Positions 58,868-64,000 of a stretch of 64,000 bases of DNA are shown piece by piece. Origin of the DNA: Sympetrum striolatum (taxonomy: Eukaryota > Arthropoda > Insecta > Odonata > Libellulidae); contig OX388350.1 in assembly GCA_947579665.1 (NCBI GenBank), forward strand, positions 91,717,152 through 91,781,151, written 5' to 3'. The notes under the pieces are model-generated. The model did not search any database and was not told the origin of the DNA. It was given only the letters and a program-made list of their open reading frames with translations. The translations under genes were made by a program, and so were the position numbers. The stretch's first letter is position 1; every line of letters starts with the position of its first letter.

Positions 58868-61430
58868 CTTTCCCTCCCCTGGACTACAACCTTGTCATGG
58901 TGGAAGGGCTTGCGTTTTCCTATGACCTAAAGAGATAGACTGGCTGGAACATAGTTCCTGGTAGGGTCACACATGCCAGAAAGATCAATAGGTAGGGGCC
59001 AGACGAAAGGTAGTCCACGCAAAGTCTGTACCTCAGCGGGGTGGTAGCAAAGGCGTCTGTTTCCCAGTGGGGCGGCCATAATGAGTGTTGGTGTCACGGT
59101 AAAAAAACACCGTTGAGGATGGCAACGGGAGACCACCTCGACTATTTATCCCATGTCATGATGCACAACCATAATAATATTGGTACTGGCAAAGGGACCC
59201 AGCCTTCTAGGATGAGTGTCATGCCCGGCAGTGATGGGAGTAAGGCCATCTCGGTCGTCATTCCACGAAACCCTTACACAAGGAACGACAAGAAAAGAAG
59301 AGAGAAGATGGAAACTAGGGTGGGGACATGGGACAATTTTAGGTCAATGGTCAGAAAACGGAAGTTGGAAAAGGTAAAGTTAGAAATGAAAAGGTCCAAC
59401 CTTAATGTACTAGGGTTATGCGAAGTGCGGTGGAAAGACGAGGGAGACTTCTGGAACGACGATGTTAGAGTCATTTTCAGTGGGGGAAACACTAGCCAGA
59501 GGGGAGTAGCTGTGAAGAGGCGGGAGAATTCGGTTTAGGGAAAAGGAACGACAGAGGACAAAAACTGATAGACTTTTGCAAAAATAAATAATCTCTGCAT
59601 CACAAACACTCTTTCAGCACCACAACAGACGGAGGTACATATGGAAAAGGCCCGGGGATACAGATAGGTACCAAATTGATTAAATTCTGGTAAGAAAGAT
59701 GTTTATAAATATTGTTAAAAACACGCAAAGTTATTCCGGTGCTGATGTCGATTCGGATCATAACCTGGTCATGTAAAAAACCGCACTTCAGTTCATAAAG
59801 ATCATTCGTCCAAAACTTACTCCAAAATGGAATTTAGAAGCTCTAAGGGATGGGAAGTCTAAATGGTTTCGAGAGACAGTCAGCAAGGCTCTGGATAGTA
59901 AGGGGAGGGAACTTACCACTAACAAGGAATGGGAAAAGTTTAAAAATTGTGTCAAGGATTGTGCTCAAAAAACAGTTGTGAGGGCTAGGCAAACTAAAAT
60001 TAGAAAACCATGGGTAACTGTAGAAATGTTAAATAAAATGGAGGAAAGAAGGAAATGGAAAACACCGACCATGGGCGCAGAATGTACAGAACACTAAACA
60101 ACGAACTAAGAAGGGAAACTAATAAGGCTAGTGAACAGTGGTGGAAGGGACAGTGTAATGAAATAGAAAAGCTGGGGGAAAGCTGGAGGGCCGACCTAAT
60201 GTTTATTAAAGCAACTGACGGGGAATAAAATTAGTAATAGAATGGTGACGATTAAAGACAGCAAGGAAAATCTGTTAAGGGATCCAATCACTATAAGTGG
60301 ACAATGGAAGGAATTTGTTGAGGAATTGTATGGGAAAAACATGAAACCCAACATCATAGAAACAGAAAGTGAGGAAAGAGTTGAAGAAGACGATGTTGGA
60401 CCTGGGTTACTTGATATTAAAATAGAACGGGCATTGGAGGACATGAAAGGGAATAAAGCAACAGGGGTTGACGAGATCCCAGTGGAGTTCCTTAAGAACC
60501 TGGGGGATAAGGGTAAGAAATGCTTCTATGATTTAATTAAGAAAATTTATGATATATAGGGGAATGGCCAGAGGATTTTACCAAAACTATCTTGATTCCT
60601 TTGCAGAAAAAGAAGAAGGCTACAGAATGGCGGGATTGTCGTACAATTAGCTTAATCTGTCACTCGGCAAAAGTACTTCTAAGGGTTCTGAATAGACGGG
60701 TCGAGGGAAAAATTAAAGGGCTAATCGGAGAAGACCAGTTTGGTTTTCAGAGAGGGAAAGGAACGAGGGATGCAATTGGGGTGATGAGAGTACTTGCGGA
60801 ACGAAGCCTGGAATTTAAGAGGGACTTATGTGTATGTTTTGTTGACTTTGAAAAGGCTTCCGCTAGAATCCATTGGCCAAAACTGATGGGGATATTAAAG
60901 AAATATGGGTTAGACTGGAAAGATAGACGTTTAATTCAAAATTTGTATCTGAATCAAACAGCCTGCGTAACGGTAGCTGATGGGGAATCGGATTGGGCTG
61001 AATCGGGTAGGGGAGTAAGACAAGGGTGTCCTATGTCACCAACGCTTTTTAATATATATGCAGAGGAAATGGTGAAAGAAGCCTGGGAAGAAATAGACAA
61101 GGGAGTAAAGATTGGTGGGGAAGTAGTGAAGTCTGTAAGGTATGCAGATGATAAAGCTATTGTGTGTGATTCCGTAAAGGGTTTGAAAACATTAGCAAAT
61201 GATAAAGCAAGGGAGTTTGGAATGAACATTAACGTTTGTAAAACTAAAGTTTTGAAGTTCACTAAGGGAAAGAAAGCCAAGCTAACTATTAGGGTGAATG
61301 GGGAAAAACTAGAGCAGGTGGATAAATTTTCTTACTTGGGAAGTACTCTCTCTTGGGACGGAAGATGTAAAGATGAGGTTCATAAAATAATAGCCTTGGC
61401 GAAGGAAGCCTTTATGATTAATTTGAGTCA
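58868..61430 (+). mobile_element. RTE-like LINE, nearly full length with internal deletion and 3' truncation
   Basis: The 5' leader begins near CCCTCCCCTGGACTACAACC and TTGTCATGGTGGAAGGGCTT, which I recall as a conserved 5' region of such LINEs, and an endonuclease and a reverse transcriptase follow in order. The RT is cut off at 61430, after ALAKEAFM, in the sequence following the thumb. A LINE truncated at its 3' end is unusual, so an unseen rearrangement or a later insertion or deletion is implied. No poly-A or microsatellite tail is visible. Confidence 0.75.
59308..61430 (+). pseudogene. RTE-like endonuclease-reverse transcriptase pseudogene
   Basis: Endonuclease: starts METRVGTWDNFRSM (consensus GTWNVRSM, so the metal-site Asn reads Asp), then NVLGLCEVRWKDEGDFW with its Glu. 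About 100 residues are deleted at 59535, where the frame joins EFGLGKRNDRGQKLIDFCK. The late SDHNLV motif is present. A linker follows (WNLEALRDGKSKWFRETVSK). RT: 60242-60559 (KATGVDEIPVEFLKNLGDKG), a frameshift, then an 850-base open frame 60592-61443 with ISLICHSAKVLLRVLNRR, CFVDFEKASARIHW (altered from FEKAFDRV), GRGVRQGCPMSPTLFNIYAE and an intact YADD box (61141-61152). Stops at about 60100 and frameshifts rule out function. Confidence 0.8.
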
Positions 61431-61801
61431 TTTCCCTATGTGATAGGATTATAAGTTTTGGGAGTCGTTAAATGACCAACGGAGATATTGATATTTTTGT
61501 CCAAATTCAATGTTTTATCCTTGGTTCGACTGTGGACCACTGGAATCGTCTCTCTTAAGAAGTGCACGTAATGCTCATTTTGATCGATTGCAGAAATTTT
61601 TCTTTTGCAGAATTAAATCAGAAATAATGGTCGTGATCGAGATGATGAGTACTAAAACAAAGGAAATTGAATACAGTCTCATTTTGGTCGTAAAATATCG
61701 TATTCTAGTCGAAATTGAGAGAATTCAGACAAAAATGACGAAATCATTCTGTAATTTTGTGGATATAAACAATCCTCTAACGACAAAGGTGATTGTGACT
61801 G
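61431..61801. other. No gene seen
   Basis: Nothing recognised. TATCCTTGGTTCGACTGTGG at about 61516 contains a B-box-like motif resembling repeat modules d and e, but lacks their flanks. Confidence 0.4.
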
Positions 61802-61876
61802 GTGACCGGCCGTGGTGGCGGAGTGGTTAGCGCTCACGCTCCCGGGTTCAAATCCCGGCTAATCGGATTTTTCCGA
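61802..61876 (+). repeat. tRNA-derived SINE (GACCGGCCG family), shortened
   Basis: GTGACCGGCCGTGGTGGCGG then AGTGGTTAGCGC (A box), CTCCCGGGTTCAAATCCCGG (B box, CCGGG/CCCGG T-arm) and CTAATCGGATTTTTCCG. It matches the copy at 51.3 kb but lacks that copy's long insert between the boxes. The boxes are too close for a folded tRNA, so it is not a tRNA gene. Confidence 0.7.
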
Positions 61877-62572
61877 TTAGAGAATGTTGTGTGTGTGGTA
61901 TTAATAAAAATGTAAAAAACAATAATAAAGGGGGTTGTTACTACTAGCCTACTAGACTAGTCTTCAAAGCCTAAAATTCGCCCAGAAAAAGACAGCATTA
62001 TTATTATTGTTGAACTCTAGCCAATGGGAAAGATAGGCTCATTAGCATTGCATTGGGAAGAAAAGACGACATATTATGGCAATTAAAACATTAGTAAACT
62101 TTGGAAATTGAAATTAAATTGTCCACCAAATAAACACCTACTAGATTATCACAGTTAACAAGCACTAACAAAAATTACATGTTAACGTATCGGTATTGTT
62201 CCTATTTTTTACAATGAAATTTAATTTTAATTCCGTAATTTTTTATGAGGGAATTCACTAAGATAAAGTTCTTCGATTGATTTCTAAAATGGACGTGTTG
62301 GCAACAAGTTGAGTACATATGAATCTGCAGTTGCAGATATGAAAGAGTACAAAATAGAAGCTCTGCACCAGAAAAGGGTTCATTTGAGGGCGGGCGGAAG
62401 TAGAGCGGTGAGAGCACAGTAAATGCCATCAAATGGAATTGCAAAAGCATTTCGATTGTCTTCTTGTTGTAGCGAAAATGAGATTAAGCGACGATTCCAG
62501 GAATATAGCGACGAAATTTTAAGTTAAAAACCTCTTCTCAGAGATCTGAGACTTCTATATACATACTTTTTT
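61877..62572. other. No gene seen
   Basis: AT-rich sequence with no recognised feature. Confidence 0.45.
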
Positions 62573-62603
62573 ACTTTCTCCCTATACGTAGTATAGAGAA
62601 AGT
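62573..62603 (-). repeat. Terminal hairpin of the rolling-circle-like element
   Basis: ACTTTCTCCCTATAC pairs with GTATAGAGAAAGT around a small loop. The equivalent in the other copy is 22104-22134. The same ACTTTCTCC also occurs just inside the opposite end of the element. Confidence 0.8.
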
Positions 62604-62695
62604 ATTGTATTCGCAAAAAAATTCGATCTCCAGGTTTCGACGGAAATAGATGTTTTGGGTCCCATAGAGCATGCTTAAGCTATTTTCCCGAACAT

Positions 62696-62734
62696 GTCTG
62701 TCTGTGTGTCTGTCTGTCTGTCTGTCTGTCTGTG
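62696..62734 (+). repeat. TCTG/TGTC microsatellite
   Basis: About nine TCTG units with one TGTG interruption, located next to the hairpin end of the element, as the CA repeat is in its relative. Confidence 0.95.
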
Positions 62735-63000
62735 GTTAAAAAGTTTGTGTGCGCTCTATCTTAAAAAGTAATTATCCGATCATTTTCAAAATTCATATTT
62801 AGGATTTCCCTAACAATGCCAAGAGTTGATTAGTTTTTGGAGAATATCACTTAACCGGAAGTTACGGTTTATCCGGAACAAATTTTTGTTTCTTAAATAT
62901 CTCTGTAAGAATGCAATATAGGTATATACAATTACATACAAAAGTTATAGATAATGTACTTTACTACAACTTTTGTATTAAATTTTTTTTCGTAACACTG

Positions 63001-63890
63001 ATTGTTTAGGAGTTATTCTTCAATAATGGTTAACCGGAAGTTGTTGTTTACCCAGAAAAGGAAGTTTTTCATACATATCTCTGTCAGAATGCAATATAGG
63101 TATATACATTTACACACAAAAATTGTAGATTATGTATTTTACTACAACTTTTGTATAAAACATTTTTTCGTAACACTGATCGTTTAGGAGTTATTCCCCA
63201 ATAATGGTTAACTGGAAGTTGTTGTTAATCCAGAAATGGAAGTTTTTCATACATATCTCTGTCAAAATGCAATGTAGGTATATACAATTATGTACCAAAG
63301 TTGTAGATAATGGTTTTTACTACAACTTTTGTATGAAACATTTTTTCGTAACACTGATTATTTAGGAGTTATTCTTCAATAATGGTTAACCGGAAGTTGT
63401 TGTTTACCCAGAAAAGGAAGTTTTTCATACATATCTCTGTCAGAATGCAATATAGGTATATACATTTACACACCAAAATTGTAGATTATGTATTTTACTA
63501 CAACTTTTGTATAAAACATTTTTTCGTAACACTGATTGTTTAGGAGTTATTCCCCAATAATGGTTAACCGGAAGTTGTTGTTAATCCAGAAATGGAAGTT
63601 TTTCATACATATCTCTGTCAAAATGCAATGTAGGTATATAAAATTATTTACAAAAGTTATAGATAATGTACTTTGGTACAACTTTTGTATGAAACATTTT
63701 TTCGTAACACTGATTGTTTAGGAGTTATTCTTCAATAATGGTTAACCGGAAGTTGTTGTTTACCCAGAAAAGGAAGATTTTCATACATATATCTATCAGA
63801 ATGCAATTTTGGTATATACAATTATGTACCAAAGTTGAAGATAATGTTTTTTACTACAAAGCTTGTATGAAACATTTTCCTGTAACACTC
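63001..63890 (+). repeat. Tandem repeat, five units of about 178 bp, alternating two types
   Basis: Units begin GATTGTTTAGGAGTTATTC at 63001, 63178, 63356, 63534 and 63712 (intervals 177, 178, 178, 178). Odd units have TTCTTCAATAATGG and TTTACCCAGAAAAGGAAG; even units have TTCCCCAATAATGG and TTAATCCAGAAATGGAAG. The array is therefore a dimeric higher-order repeat of about 356 bp (A-B-A-B-A). Confidence 0.9.
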
Positions 63891-64000
63891 ATTGTCTTAG
63901 AGTTATTTATATATTGCCGGCATAGGCTTATGTTTTCAATTAATACGGAGAAAGTCATGTGTTGGCCACATCAGATTTTTTATATATTTAATTACCAAAT

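Larger units (their letters stand above)
62573..63975 (-). mobile_element. Non-autonomous rolling-circle-like element, second family member (1.4 kb)
   Basis: On the minus strand it starts TCTGATGTGGCCAACACATG then ACTTTCTCC (from 63975) and ends in a 31-nt hairpin at 62603-62573 (ACTTTCTCTATAC...GGAGAAAGT). These ends match the element at 21049-22134 almost base for base. It too is bounded by A-runs (six A after 63975 on the minus strand and six beyond 62573). The interior holds five tandem 178-bp units and a TCTG microsatellite instead of the 316-bp units and CA repeat of its relative. No coding. Confidence 0.6.

Noticed and set aside
61802..61876. Functional tRNA gene
   Set aside because: A and B boxes are present, but the spacing leaves no anticodon arm and the acceptor stem does not form; a second copy with the same flanks shows it is a SINE.

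Overview
This window is animal nuclear DNA, most likely from an arthropod. The evidence is one intron-bearing housekeeping gene followed by about 58 kb packed with nested, decayed eukaryotic transposable elements: LINEs, hAT, pogo, MITEs, tRNA-derived SINEs and rolling-circle-like elements. I see no prokaryotic, viral or organellar genes.

Layout. 1-5.96 kb: the last seven coding exons and the long 3' UTR of a uridine-cytidine kinase-like 1 (UCKL1) gene on the + strand; its 5' exons lie outside the window. 6.7-8.6 kb: a complete but dead pogo-type DNA transposon with exact TA flanks. 9.0-9.4 kb: tRNA-like SINE pieces in opposite orientations. 11.08-17.50 kb: a hAT element with GC-rich terminal repeats and a perfect 8-bp target duplication; inside it sit a CR1/jockey-like LINE fragment, a small MITE, the C-terminal remnant of its own transposase, and two units of the repeat described next. 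18.2-38.1 kb: a large cluster of a complex repeat. 38.6-38.9 kb: a 302-bp hAT-type MITE. 39-57 kb: mostly featureless sequence with scattered SINEs, LINE scraps, one solitary unit of the complex repeat at 46.0 kb, a decayed arthropod multicopy-protein relic at 52.2 kb and a GC-rich promoter-like patch at 50.7 kb. 57.4-61.4 kb: two RTE-like LINEs diverging from each other. 62.6-64.0 kb: a rolling-circle-like non-autonomous element whose relative is inserted in the big cluster at 21.0 kb.

The most interesting structure is the 18.2-38.1 kb cluster (with satellites at 15.1-17.3 and 46.0 kb). It is not an ordinary satellite. It is built from a roughly 1.1-kb composite unit that begins with a short palindromic head and carries six diverged modules (a-f) of about 150-180 bp, each containing one RNA polymerase III B-box-like motif (GGTTCGANNCC on one strand). 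Spacing between the motifs increases in a reproducible ladder. About 18 head copies are present in blocks that flip orientation, making a large inverted repeat centred near 30.98 kb. Single units elsewhere, including inside the hAT element, show that the unit disperses. I cannot name this family; coding potential in it looks spurious.

Apart from UCKL1 I see no gene that is likely to make a functional protein. All transposase and reverse transcriptase sequences carry stops, frameshifts, deletions or lost catalytic residues.
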